Made by a program: the position numbers and the translations under genes
Shown: piece after piece, positions 42,968 to 54,587 of the stretch
Position numbering within the stretch: the stretch's first letter is position 1
How the letters are laid out: every line of letters starts with the position of its first letter
Assembly: GCA_030734395.1 (NCBI GenBank)
Contig: JAUZTG010000003.1
Span: 868,001 to 932,000 of the forward strand
Length of the DNA stretch: 64,000 bases
Reading direction: 5' to 3'
Origin: Sarocladium kiliense
Lineage: Eukaryota; Ascomycota; Sordariomycetes; Hypocreales; Sarocladiaceae
Notes under the pieces: generated by a model
Told to the model about the DNA's origin: nothing
What the model saw: only the letters and a program-made list of their open reading frames with translations
Database searches by the model: none

Positions 42968-44914
42968 ATGTCCTCTCTCGCTCTCTCTACTGTTGCTCAG
43001 CCGCCGCCCATTGCAGGCACCCTAATGCTGCAGCAGACAGACGCCTCCATGATCCCTGTCCAGCAGCTGAAGGCCTCCCAACATGCAGCCCAGAGCCAAG
43101 GCGGCTACGCCTCTCACAGCCTCAGCCTCACCTACCCGCCGACGGTATATCTCCGCAATGGACAGCGTCTCTGCGACCCTTATCCATGAACCGCAATCCC
43201 TCATCTCACGGACCTCTTGAGCAACACGCCGATTGAAACGACCCATAACCTTCGGCATCTGAGTAGCGCCAATCACCCCGCGTCGCGCTGCTAGAGCTCG
43301 GCTTAGGCCTCAGCATCCTGGAAAGCCCCCCTTTTAGCGGAGCGCGCAAACACCCGGTCTTGGCCATGAACGACGTCTATCAGAAGCTCGCCGGGGCCGT
43401 CCGACTCTGGCAAATTGAGGAGGCAGCGAATGTCAGCAGTGACATCGATGTTACAGAGGCCTGGTACAGCCATGATACCGACCGTGTCACTGTCCAAGAC
43501 CATCATGTTGTCGCGGCTGAACTGTCTGAGTGGTTGCAACGAACGACCAGACCTTCAAATACGGGGGTCAAGACGTTGGTTATGAGGCTGGTCTGGGTCA
43601 GGGTTGATCCGGAAAAACGACACTTTAGCGTTTCCAAGCCGACTAGGAAGGCTTTGCTGAAGGCCTTTGGCCTGGGCTTAGCGTACGACTATTTCCAAAG
43701 CTTTGTTACCGGTGTGACAAAGTTCCCAGAGGAGACAACCGCGTATGGGCCACGGGAGGCTTATGCGTTCAGTTATGCACCCAAGCTGGCCGCCATCTGG
43801 TCCAGCTCATACCGTCCGCCTCCATTTCGCTGTGGAACCCTTACCCAGGGTCTCATCTTCGTCCGCGAACCAGCACGGAGCACGCAGCTTGAGGAGAGGG
43901 TCATCCAGACTCTTCGTGAATCCCTTACCCACACTTGGGATGCCGGCTTGCTATGCCATCCTTTATTTCCGGCCTATCTCCTCGCACTGCTGCTTGGGAT
44001 ACAAATCGATCTAACCCAGCAAGGTATTAAGAAAAGATTGCAGGGTTTGGAGAAGAGAACGGGATACCATGGCTTTGCGTCAAGACGGGAGGAGGAGGCG
44101 ACTGGTGTGTTCCAGGAGCTGAGTGTGACGGCAAGTGGATGGATCACCAAATTGGCAAGTGTGGAGAGGAAGAGCAAAACTATCGACCAGCTCTTGACAC
44201 TCATTTCCAAGCAGTCAAACACTCAGGAAAAAGAAGCGATTAATCTGAATAGTCGGACTGAACGCGGACACGGCACGGTCAGCGGCACGGTCACGTTGGA
44301 TACCGTGCACTTGCTCAAGAGTCAGACCGATGTCCTGAAGCACAGGCACGATATGCAAGTCTTGGACAATCAGTACATCGTGAAGCGGGTGGAAATACAA
44401 ATCCAAGCGGTGAGTACTCTTCAGATTCCACTACTTACACACTCCTGTTCTAATGCTTTACCAGCTCTTCCACCTAATCGCCCGAGAAGAGACCATCTCC
44501 AGCTACAAACTCTCCCAGCACATGGCCCAAACGGCCGAATTTTCCTACCGCGATGCCGCATCCATGAAGACCCTTGCCGTCGTCACCATGTTCTTCCTTC
44601 CCGGCTCCTTCGTCTCTGCCCTCTTCTCCACGCAGCTCTTCGCCTGGGACGACATCGACCAACTATCCAATTCCATCGGGGTACCGACTACCCCGCAGCT
44701 CACGCTATACTGGGCTGTGACTATTCCATTGACACTGGTGACGTTTGTGTTGTATTTCTTGTGGCTTTGGTATCAAAAGAACGAGAGGAAGAGGAATTTT
44801 AAGACCGACGAACAGATGGACGAGGCGGCGGCGGCAAGAGGGGAGGGGCTCTCGAACGTGAATAGGATGCAGACCTTCATCAGTGAAGTCAAGGGATTGT
44901 CGCATAAGGTTTGA
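42968..44914 (+). CDS. CorA-type metal-ion transporter
   Basis: Proposed exons are 42968-43144, 43267-44409 and 44465-44914; 589 residues. The last junction is secure (GTGAGT donor, TACCAG acceptor, continuing EIQIQA-LFHLIAREE). The first exon is a proposal: coding potential continues upstream of the Met at 43366 (GLGLSILESPPFSG) to an acceptor at 43266, and a Ser/Gln-rich exon from the ATG at 42968 joins in frame. The C-terminus has the CorA layout: a long helical stalk, TM1 (AVVTMFFLPGSFVSALFS), a short loop FAWDD, TM2 (YWAVTIPLTLVTFVLYFLWLW) and a basic tail. The classical GMN motif is absent, as in many fungal CorA-like proteins. It probably moves Mg2+ or a similar divalent ion at the plasma membrane. 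Confidence 0.8.
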
Positions 44915-46211
44915 TACACATACAAGATCATCTTGGATGATATATGACGGGCGCTTTTTATCTGTGTTTGATCACTATACCCTTGGTTGTTCGCTCTCTT
45001 CGTCAGTTACGTACTTCATCCGCATAGCCACTGATTATCAGAACATATTGTTGAGTTCGAAAGCGAAGATGTTTCCAGCCAAACATTCGTAACCTGTGTC
45101 ATGGATGTCAAATAAGTACAAGTGTTTTGCAGGAAGCATCACGCGCAAGACTTTTCTAGTCATGCAATATCGGGTACAAGGGGTTGACTTGCGAAAGTGT
45201 CAAAGTGCCAGGTTCAACGCTGATTCCTCTGCTTAAGATTTAAGATCAGCATTGCGACGCAGCATAACAGTGGCCATTCGTCGTGTACATAAGGGATAGC
45301 ATCGATCGTGCCAAGCCTGGATGCGGATTGGACTTCTTTCCGAAAGGCTCCAATTCCAGCCTGCTCTCAACCAAGGCTGGGCAGCCGATAGTCAATGCAT
45401 GAGCATAGCCGCTCCAAGGTAGTCCGGGGCGACCGAGGGCGCTTCCATGAGCACTCGGCAGAAGTGGTGGCAGACGGACTCATAGGTCTACTTACGAGCG
45501 CCAAGCTGAGCCGGGGCCTCACCACACTCGAGTAGACCTCTCCATAATTACCTAAAGTCTTCCTCAACTGTTAACGAGTTTGCCTCTTTATTCAGTCCCT
45601 CGCGTTCAGCCTTGCTTGGTGTTATAAGTGACGTCTTGTGCACAATCAAAGAAGCAGATGAGGAGAAACGTGATCAATCACACCAAGTTCAATAATCGGA
45701 GACGGTAGATCTTTTGCGACTTTGTAGTGGCGATTCATCCCCAGGGTTTGAGGCAAATATGGAGAGGATATGACTGTTCCCAGTGCTCAATGCATCCTTG
45801 ATTGAGCATCCTGAATTCCCTCTTCGGTAGTTGCAAGTGAACGATACTGCTTGATCTGAGAGAAGGGTGAGTGAGAACTGAGGTGGAGGAACCGTGATCC
45901 CCAGCGAAACCCCGATTTGCACCAATCGGGCGCTCTTTATGAACCGCTCTGCCTCAAAAAGTGCTCTGAATCGCATACTCCTGGAAATACAGATCAGTGA
46001 TCGGATCATCGCTCTGGAATGTGCGGCAAAGGGAGCGGGATGCTATATGCCTGATCAGGCTCGATGCGCTGGTATTTGTCCCGAGCGCCGATGCTACGGA
46101 TATGAGATCTCTGATCCCGTGTCTCTGTTCTTTTCACCCTTTGTCTCTCACATCGGAAAGAACCCTCCTACTGTCCCAAGCCGGCCGCCCCGCAAGGCAT
46201 GTCGCATCGTA

Positions 46212-46317
46212 ATTGATAGGAAGCGATGAATACGCGCTAAGAGCCAAGATCTACATAAGTCGGGATTGATAGCAAGCGATGAATACGCGCTAAGAGCCAA
46301 GATCTATATAAGTCGGG
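46212..46317. repeat. 53-bp tandem duplication
   Basis: Two copies, 46212-46264 and 46265-46317, each beginning ATTGATAG. They differ at a few positions, including TACATAAG in copy 1 against TATATAAG in copy 2. Confidence 0.93.
46305..46312 (+). promoter_or_regulatory. TATA-like box in repeat copy 2
   Basis: TATATAAG lies about 310 bp before the FAD-oxidase ATG. Copy 1 of the repeat has TACATAAG at the matching place. Confidence 0.4.
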
Positions 46318-46621
46318 AACAGCATCCCTGCGTATCTTACATGCTGAGTTGCTCTAGAGAATGAGTGGTGGTCATTATTGCGGATTCGGTCGTATACTTC
46401 AACCCTCTACCAAGGGCTCGGGTAAGACATCGACCCGAATAAGGAACAGCACTGCCCCAGGAGCACCTCGACAATTCATCGTGCGATAGACCTGGATGGC
46501 AGTCTGTCTAGCTTAGGCCAGGTTAGTTACTTGCTCGAGCGGCTCGGATATAAAGACACGTGTGCAGCCCATATCAGTCGACTTCTTTACATCCGGCAAC
46601 TCGGTCTCACCATCAGACGCC

Positions 46622-48754
46622 ATGCATTCAACGTTCCTCTTCGCCTTTTTAGGCATCCTCGTCCAAACCGCAACCTCGTCATCAGATAACCCAAGCCACT
46701 CAAATTCGTCCTCGTCGGAATCCTGCCGCGCCGCCCCCTTCACCGACGACTGGCCCTCTGCCCAAACCTGGTCCACCCTCAACGACACCCTCTCTGGCCG
46801 TCTCCTGATACCCCATCTTGCTGCCTCAGTATGCTATTCCTCTCGTCCAGAATTCGACCCTTCTTCATGTCAGACTATCTTCAAACAATGGCAGACGCAA
46901 GAGTTTCACACAGACGATCCGATCTCAGTACAGATCAATCAATGGACGGATTGGTCGTGTTTGCCGAAAGATTTGGATGCGCTAGGGGAAGATAAGGGGT
47001 CCTATGGTGGTGAGAAGCCGATGATGGCCGGCATGCCGGTTTCAAGGAGGGGCGGTAACTCTATGAAGTTGGAGTCGGAGAGTGATGAGCGCGAGTGTTC
47101 TGGACGGGGATACCCAGCGTACGTGGTGAACGCTACCACTGCTGCTCATGTTCAAGCGGCGGTGAACTTCGCACGGGAGCACAATGTCCGCCTTTCTGTC
47201 AAAAACACAGGACACGATGTTCCCGGACGATCCAACGCCCCAGGCGCCCTCTCAATCTGGACCCATCATCTCAACGATATGGAGTACCATCCAGGATCAT
47301 TCAAGCTCGCCGGGTCAAGGAAGATCATCAAGGGAGACTTCATGATCGCCGGGTCGGGCTGCCAGGCTTACAACGTACAGACGACAGCGAACAAGCATGG
47401 CCGCGTGTTTACATCAGGCGGGTCCAAGAATGTTGGCCTGGGAGGATTCGTCACTGGTGGAGGGCATAGTGCCTTGTCGCCGCATTTTGGTCTTGGGGCG
47501 GATAACGTGATTCAAATGGAAGTTGTGACACCCGACGGAAAGATCATGGTCGTCAACGAGGATCAAAATCCTGAGCTCTTCTGGGCATTGCGTGGTGTAA
47601 GTCATGGCCCAACGAATATGGCATGCTTTGCAGTGATGTCCGGCTCGCTGATAAAGTTCATAGGGTGGTGGCTCGACATTTGGCGTTGTCACGTCGCTTG
47701 TCCTCCGACTGCACAAGGATAAACCCCTCGACGGCGTCATCCTCATCGCTATCACCGAACAAGACTCAGAGACAGCGCACGAGCTCGTCCCTTGGGGTCT
47801 TTCCAAAACACCTTACCTCATGGACAACGGCATCACAGGCTACATGTTTGCTGCCCACTCGCTGAAGGGTTCTCCAATTCCCATCCCAGGCACGAATGAT
47901 GGGAAACAGTCGGCCGGCGGATTCGTCCTTACGGCTCTGGCTTGGGACCCGGAAGAGGATGATTCTGTTGAGAAGGCGGTTCAACCGATGTTGAGGGAGG
48001 CAAAGGAGCGCTGGGGCGACAATACGCAACTGACCCTGCATTCGCAGCGGTACGAATCATTCCTGGACTGGTTCGACGATTTTAGCGATCAGGGGCCCGT
48101 AGGCATGTCAGAGTATATGGTCTCAAGGCATTTCAATCGAAAGACATTGGAGGATGAAAAGACACTTAGGCGAATCACAGAGCCAGCTATGAAGCCTGCT
48201 TGGGGCATTGCTGCGTTCCTGGTTGCAGGCAAAGGTGTCCGGGAGGCCGATATCCCGGGAGGGGCCAACGCCGTGCACCCTGGCTGGCGCGATGCGTCGA
48301 TACTTGGCAGTAAGCACGAGGCTGATCTGAGAGCGCAATTCACGCATAAGAGACTGACGATGTATGGGCAGTTACATGGAAGCCATTCCCTGACTATGAC
48401 AGAGAAGCAGGCCAAGAGGCGATCCGACAGCTCGATGAGGGCTGGCAACCCATCCGTGATCAAATGCCTAATAGCGGCTCATATATCAACGAGGTGAGTC
48501 GCACCACGATTCTACAAGCCTGTAACTTTTTGTGCTTCTTGCATAATCAAATACTGATGGGAAATATGTTGCAGGGCCTGAAAGAAGAAAAGGAGTGGGA
48601 GGATACGTTCTGGGGAGCCAACTACGAAAGGCTCCTAGATCTCAAACGTAAAATCGATCCGACAGACGTGTTCTGGTGTAAGCCTTGTGTGGGATATGAC
48701 CGCTGGAGGGAAGTCGAGACCGAAATGGGGCGTCAACTGTGCCGTGCATATTGA
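46622..48754 (+). CDS. Secreted FAD-linked oxidoreductase, berberine-bridge-enzyme-like
   Basis: Four exons: 46622-47596, 47664-48309, 48372-48493 and 48575-48754; 640 residues. The signal peptide is MHSTFLFAFLGILVQTATS. The FAD-binding PCMH domain is clear: RGYPAYVVNATTAAHVQAAVNFA, then VKNTGHDVPGRS with the His used for covalent flavin in relatives, GGFVTGGGHSALSPHFGLG and ELFWALRGGGGSTFGVVTS (restored by splicing at intron 1). The BBE C-terminal segment ends DPTDVFWCKPCVG. The third exon (ITWKPFPDYDREAG to SGSYINE) is in another frame, so the 62-bp intron at 48310 is needed. Such enzymes oxidise sugars, alcohols or alkaloid-like metabolites and make H2O2. The substrate is unknown. Confidence 0.9.
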
Positions 48755-49662
48755 CTTTCATTCATGTAGATTACGGGTATTTTGCCTGTCTTGCTGAGCG
48801 AAGTTGCAATCAGGCTGAATATTCGCAAATCGTCGCAGCGAATCATCAGTTGGTTTTCACGATCTGCGATGTACTGTCTTGAACTTGACCGCCCAGGCTT
48901 GCAAGTTGCTAGTCATTGACTCGAACAGATGTTGAATTCAGTTCGGTCATATCTACGTATTCTCTACCAATTGCTCCTGTCTCTCGACCTATTCCTGCCA
49001 TCCTACTCTAGAACCCGTCCTTTTCCGCCTGCTTTATTCGATCCACTCGCCTTGTCCACCTTCGTCTTTCGCCTGTACACGGACGCTTCACAAGTGAGAT
49101 GTGTGAGGCTTGTGGGGGAGTGAGTCATGCAATACGGCCTACCCAGAATCGAATCAGAGACTTATCCCAGTCAATGTATGAGATTAGGATGTCAACTTAC
49201 CCTGCTAATAGAGCTTCGCTCCCTGAGCATACTGAACAGGCGAGTGGCCGTTGATGTTGTAGCATTGTTTGGATTGGGGGCATGTTGCAGCGACAGGGCG
49301 GTGAGAACGGATAGATAACGTCTCGTTGGCATATTAACTCGAGGCCAATGGTCGTCAAACTCGGCTGGATTTTGCATTGGAAGAATACATTTCCCACTAT
49401 GTCCGCCGAAAAGGTGGAACCTAGCTCGTCGCTCGCTGAAGTGCCGAGTTCAATGCTCATCAAAGCGCGCATCCAGAGAGGTTGACGCGACTTCCAGAAC
49501 ATCAAAATCAAAATTATAAAACCGTCAAAGTTAGAGACATGGTAGTATACAATCTACTGAATCTACCATAACATCGCTAATTTCCACTCTCCGCTATTGT
49601 AAGGCTTTATGCAGATCCCGACTCTTCTTCCGTTTTCCGCTTCCCAGAACAATCAGAGGTTG
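48755..49662. other. Intergenic, 908 bp, convergent genes
   Basis: 3' flanks of the FAD oxidase and of the next minus-strand gene. No gene, repeat or RNA structure is seen. Confidence 0.5.
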
Positions 49663-51219
49663 CTAGATGTGCGGCGAAGTCTGCGCTCTCACTTTCTTGC
49701 TGGTGTTCCCTTTCGCTATTTCCGTCTCCGGTTCATGTTCGCATATCGAAGGACCGCCGAGATTCCGGTCGTCTGGATGGCCGTCATCTAGATCGACGTA
49801 GCTTATGATCGTATTGTCCTCGGTACGATAAGGAACTCCCGAAACACGGGAATCAGATGATACGTCAGCTCCAGGCAGAAGCCCTGATTCCTCATCTCTG
49901 GTATTTGAGAGGGCTTGATTTCGATAGTATTCTTCCCACGAGTTGACGCTGTTCCCATCGTGAGAGCTGATATCATCGGGAACGGATGGGCTTCTGCTTC
50001 TGGGAGGTCCGGTTGGGGCCAAATGCTGACTCCTAAGAGGATGGCCCATGTGACCACCATGTCTGTATATCCACAAGCGGTCCGCAGGCTGAGGATACAA
50101 ATTTGGCAGCTGTTCCCAAGATGTCGTCCTCCTTGTCTCGGCCGTTTCCATGATAGCAGCGACAAACCCGGCGCGCTCAGGGTAATCCCCTACCGACACG
50201 ACATCTCTCTCGGGTGGCATTTCTAGCGGTATTCTGCGTTCCCAAGGGTCACGAAAGGTGCGATAATACGCCATGGCGTCCCATGGGTCGTATCGATAGA
50301 TGTTCTGATCTGTTGCCAGCAGCGGCAGCGAGAAGTTGTCTGGAGGAGTTCCACTCGATAAATACTCAACAAGCATGTTTAGTTGCGTGTCATGTAAGCG
50401 CCAGATCCTAAAGGTTTCTCCATCTCTGCATGGATGGAGGAACATTTCCTTGCACTGAGGTTAAAGAGTAGGTTAGCGAGCCGGACTTAACATTGAGAGT
50501 GGAATCCTATTACATACCTCTGTACCACTTTCGCCACGGTCAAAGACAACGACTCCACCAAAAATCCGATCTTCCACCCAGTACCCTGCCATATCAGCGA
50601 CACCATTTGGATAAAGGTCAGAATCTGTATAAGAAGCGTGTAGAAAATTCGTCTCTGGTGGTGCGAAAAGAGGTTCCTGCCACTCCCTACGACCAAAAAA
50701 CTCCACCCAGCCGGTTGGCTTCTGCCACTCTGTGACGTACTTGATGAACTCTGGCGTATGAGATTTCGGAGAGAAGTTGAAAAGGTCTGCCGCGATCTGA
50801 TGCACGGCTACTGCGACCATTTCAATGAGTCGCAACTTGAAGTCCTTGGAACCGAGTTTGGCTTTCGAGTATTCTTGCAAGAGCTGCACAAACAGTTTAG
50901 CTTTAACATGCCCATATTGGTGGTAAGCGAAACATACGTGTGACTCGAAGTATAGATCGTCTGCGCTGAACGTATCACGAAGATAAAGTGTCTTCTCCAT
51001 CACTCCATCGCAAAGTCGCTTGTGATCTAGCAACGGATGAGGCCCGGTGATGTGATTCCAACGAGTTTGCCGTGCAATGCCTACTTCGGGAAGGCCGTCC
51101 ACAAGCTGTGCCATAGTAATCTCCGTCAGTGGAGATGCAAAGACTGTCTTCAGAGCTTGACTGAATGCATCTTGATAATCTGCACCAAGGTACGCAGATG
51201 AGAGGTTCATCAGGACCAT
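49663..51219 (-). CDS. Unrecognised two-exon fungal protein
   Basis: Exons 51219-50518 and 50454-49663 (63-bp intron, GAG/GTATGT donor, CTCAG acceptor, branch GCTAAC); 497 residues. I do not recognise a domain. The N-terminal half is mostly helical with regular hydrophobic spacing (MVAVAVHQIAADLFNF) and several Trp and Tyr residues. The segment after the splice (MFLHPCRDGETFRIWRLHDTQLNMLVEYL) is also well ordered. From about residue 330 the protein is low-complexity and rich in Ser, Pro, Asp and Glu. There is no signal peptide or membrane span. Clean intron signals and steady codon use argue for a real gene. It stands alone. Confidence 0.72.
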
Positions 51220-51499
51220 GGTGCCAGCTCTCGAGCTACAATCAAAGTATAAAAAACGACGAGATAGAAGAAGAAGTCAGAGGTTCATATAGACGAGAAG
51301 AGGGCGAGTCTAAGGACATAGTAGCAGGAGAGGGAAAGCTGGTTGATGGCGACTCTGCGTTGATGGTAGGTTTGCCTTGAGTTGGTGCGCGCTTCCGCTC
51401 GAGTTGCGTGGCAGGAATCTTGCTTCAGTGCTGAGTGGGGCAACACGTTCCCTATGTGTCGAATTCTAGTCAATGACTTACTGAGGTTCTCTCAGGACC

Positions 51500-52002
51500 C
51501 GGCGACTCATATTCATATTCACGTTACTCGCGCTCGTTGAATAGCGGATTCTCTGCATTTCTTTTACTGTTTCTGTTGCTGTTTGTGGTGTTTTTCTAAT
51601 TGCTCTCTGCCTTGTTGTGCTTAGTGCTCTTTCTATTGCTATCCTATTGCTAGCACTGGTGACATAGCGCTTTTCAGATTAAAAGGGAAACCTCTGCTCC
51701 TAGCCTTGAAGTACTCTATTATTTACAGCACGAACAAAATTGATCCCTGAGGCGTCTATACCTTGTACAAGACCCTGGCACGCGATTTGTGCTGGCCTAT
51801 CATATGCTATCCCACTATCTGTGACTGGCATACAATGGGGTATTATAATGTGGGCTGAGCTAGAGCGTATCGGTAACAGATCCTTAAGCATCTTAGAAGG
51901 CGCTAGCATGTCAAGAGAGAGAGTAGCAGCCATAGTATCTGCGACAGCCAGGAGAACGCCGGTATCATCCATCGCGAATCCGGGGATCCCGAGACTCGCC
52001 AC
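51500..52002 (-). other. Possible transposon-derived or decayed coding remnant
   Basis: From 52002 the minus strand is open for 100 codons. After a TAG it stays almost open to about 51500, with only one or two stops. Codon use is rich in ATA, AGA, ACA and GCA, unlike the neighbouring genes. I cannot name a family. A relic of a mobile element or a decayed gene would fit. Confidence 0.3.
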
Positions 52003-52740
52003 ATGATAGACCCGAGGATCCTACGAGTGCAGTAACAATGATTCAGCTGATGTACGAGCAAGCTCAATTCCAAGCAAGGAGAATTCCAAGAAATGCGGAG
52101 TTGGTGAGCTCGAATGGCAGCTCAAAGATCGTATAGGACGCAAGGAGAGCGATGATAGTGAAGACTCCGTCCTGCTTCTCACCATGCGCAACATCGCGTT
52201 CTAAAGGATACGCAGCTGCGTTGGCAAACATGCTGACAAAATAAATCCACTTGATTGCTGAGATAACACGATTTCATTTCGTATTGAGCTGCAGTCATGA
52301 CGTAGAATTGCAAGAAACATTGTGGAAATACCTGCCACGCCACTTGACTGCATAAGTCGAGCCAACATCAGCTAAGGCTGTCGCAACACATTCATCGCAG
52401 CTCGCCGACGGAGCTTCAATTGTCGGGCAGGTGTGGTTCTGGCTTTCGTCACAGAATCAAGAGGCGCAGTTGTTCAGCTTCGACAGTAGCCTTGCCCGGC
52501 TCTCACGGCACGATCAGCTACAGCGTGCGGTACAGTCAGTTGCTCTATGTAGAAGAAGTTGTGCCAAGTGTGTCATAATTAGCGTCATTGCTCAAAGGGA
52601 CCTCGCCTAACCGCCCCGGACTCCACTCCATAGAGTTGTAATAGGATTGGTGATCAACAAGGGAGAGTATACATTGGGTCAATCTACCGGCAAATAGCGT
52701 ACAGATCTGCATTCAGGACCAACATCGAAAATCCCACAAC

Positions 52741-52784
52741 CAACAGTCAAAATGTCACAACCAACAGTTCACTTTTGACTGTTG
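52741..52784. repeat. 12-bp perfect inverted repeat
   Basis: CAACAGTCAAAA (52741-52752) and TTTTGACTGTTG (52773-52784) are exact reverse complements around a 20-base loop. The loop also repeats CAACCAACAGT. Confidence 0.9.
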
Positions 52785-53211
52785 CTCTACATAGTACACG
52801 AATCCGTGGTGCAAGAGGCTGCAGGACCCTAGGTACATGACGGAAGCAGATTGGAGTTGGTTTTGACGTAATAGCTGCTATGCACAGCAATCGACCCGTA
52901 TGCCTTGCCTCATGATGTGAATGATGTGCGGGACAGGCTCGTTTCCGATACCCAACAGCAAATTGCGGCGAAGCAAATGAATGACGCGTTGGATCATCAT
53001 GTTCGAGGCATCATTCATCGACACTGACGACGTCTAAGTACAAATAGATACCTCTGTCCCACTTGGAGAAACAACTTCGTAATCCCAGCAAGCTGAAGCA
53101 CTATACCACAATACAGCAATACAAGAAACTCACTCAAAACATCTTTAAACTTTCAGAAACACAACATTCACCACACCCTTCTTCTCCCGAATCAAGATTC
53201 ACCTTGTTAAG

Positions 53212-53748
53212 ATGCTCTCAAAGATTGCGCTGGCTACCTGCACTCTGGCTGGGCTGCTGCAACCAGTGACTGCTGATTTCTGGATCTACACTGAGGCCGC
53301 CCAGGTCAAGAATGACGACTTCTCCAGTGTTGTTCAACACGGGTTTGCGTTTTTCAACGGCCACCCAGACTGTGATGATGTTGAGGATCACATCTTCCAG
53401 GCTTCTTGGAGTGATGTGAGCGGAGGCAGGACTGGCGGTGTTCGCTGCGTGGGCTGTGACGACGAACCCACAGAGATCGAATTCAATAACAGAATGGGCC
53501 ATTATAGTGAGTCTTCTGATTTGCTCTAGAGCTCTTGTTGAGTTGAGTCTTGGCTGACAATGTTTGTAACAGCCTGGTACGCCGATAGAGGTGGTAGCCT
53601 CGTCGACACGGATGACAAAGTTGTTGGCAATTGCCACGTTCATATCGGCGAGGATGAGTTTGAATGCGCCATCCCGCCTTTGGCAGACATGAGCTCTGGG
53701 ACGTCGCTACTCTTCTGCACCACTGATCTCAACGCAGATGAGATTTAA
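53212..53748 (+). CDS. Small secreted Cys-containing protein
   Basis: Exons 53212-53506 and 53573-53748 (66-bp intron, GTGAGT donor, TAACAG acceptor); 156 residues. The signal peptide MLSKIALATCTLAGLLQPVTA ends before DFWIYTE. The mature part of about 135 residues is acidic and has six Cys (in HPDCDD, RCVGC, NCHV, FECA and LFCT), enough for three disulfides. No known domain is recognised. Size, secretion and Cys content fit either a structural cell-surface protein or a host- or microbe-interacting secreted protein; no role is claimed. It lies about 0.8 kb from the 3' end of the NLR-like gene. Confidence 0.82.
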
Positions 53749-54587
53749 GTCATGAACAGTTGTGCAGCATGTCACTGTTGGAAGTTAGTGCATGGTAAGT
53801 CAGAAGGAGCCAACTGATGATTACTGTATGGACGAGCAATCAGCGTCGGGATATAAAAGAAACGCTCCTTGCCTCATTTAGCCATCTTGTATAATAGCCT
53901 CTTCACACACTCAATGTATCACTACAGCCTCCTGATTCAACGGACACCTCGTACCCTGCGTCGAATATACCTGCTTATGAATATGTTTTTGTAAAGTGGC
54001 CCGTTCCGGCTTCTGCACTTATCTTATACCGACATGCTGTCGGACTTCAGGTTCTTGTACGACGCTTAGGAGACATTTGGCTAGTTAGAATGGAAGACAG
54101 TGGACTACAATGTGATCTTCGATGCACGAAGTGTAGCTAGATACTTGGAGAACATGACCTAAGCCCCAAACAGGCTCACAAGACCCGAGTAAACCATCGT
54201 GTTCAAGACCGATCCTGTATGTTCTTCATCTACTTTTATTTCAGGTAGTTTCTTGCATGGCTTCGCCATTTTTGAGAGCTTCGAGACTAACAACCGATGC
54301 ACGTCGTGAGGCCAGACTGGCAGAGGAGACATGAGAAATCTTAAAGGCACGATTGAGCACATATTATCAGGAATATCGAAACACGCCCTTAGCCAACCAT
54401 ATGAGGCAGCCCCAGAAAACAAACCCGCGGTACCGATTCTCCCTGGCATGAGCACTCGGTCCGTGCTCAAAAGGCACCTAATGGATCAATTCCTTGATCC
54501 TCTCGTCCGTCTCACAGCCCTGTCAAGAAGCCTTCAACCCATACAAATAAGTGAAACCCAAGTCTTCTGAGAGTCAATAGTGGGTTG
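53749..54587. other. Intergenic, 839 bp, convergent genes
   Basis: 3' flanks of the secreted-protein gene and of the NLR-like gene. A 103-codon minus frame at 54159-54470 has no family resemblance. Confidence 0.5.

Larger units (their letters stand above)
44915..46621. other. Intergenic, 1.71 kb
   Basis: CorA 3' flank, then the promoter region of the FAD oxidase with a 53-bp tandem duplication and a TATA box. No coding frame with recognisable homology is seen. Confidence 0.5.
51220..53211. other. Long intergenic region, about 2.0 kb
   Basis: It holds an odd open stretch at 51700-52002, a 12-bp inverted repeat at 52741-52784 and otherwise AT-richer DNA. No gene of a known family is seen. Confidence 0.5.
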
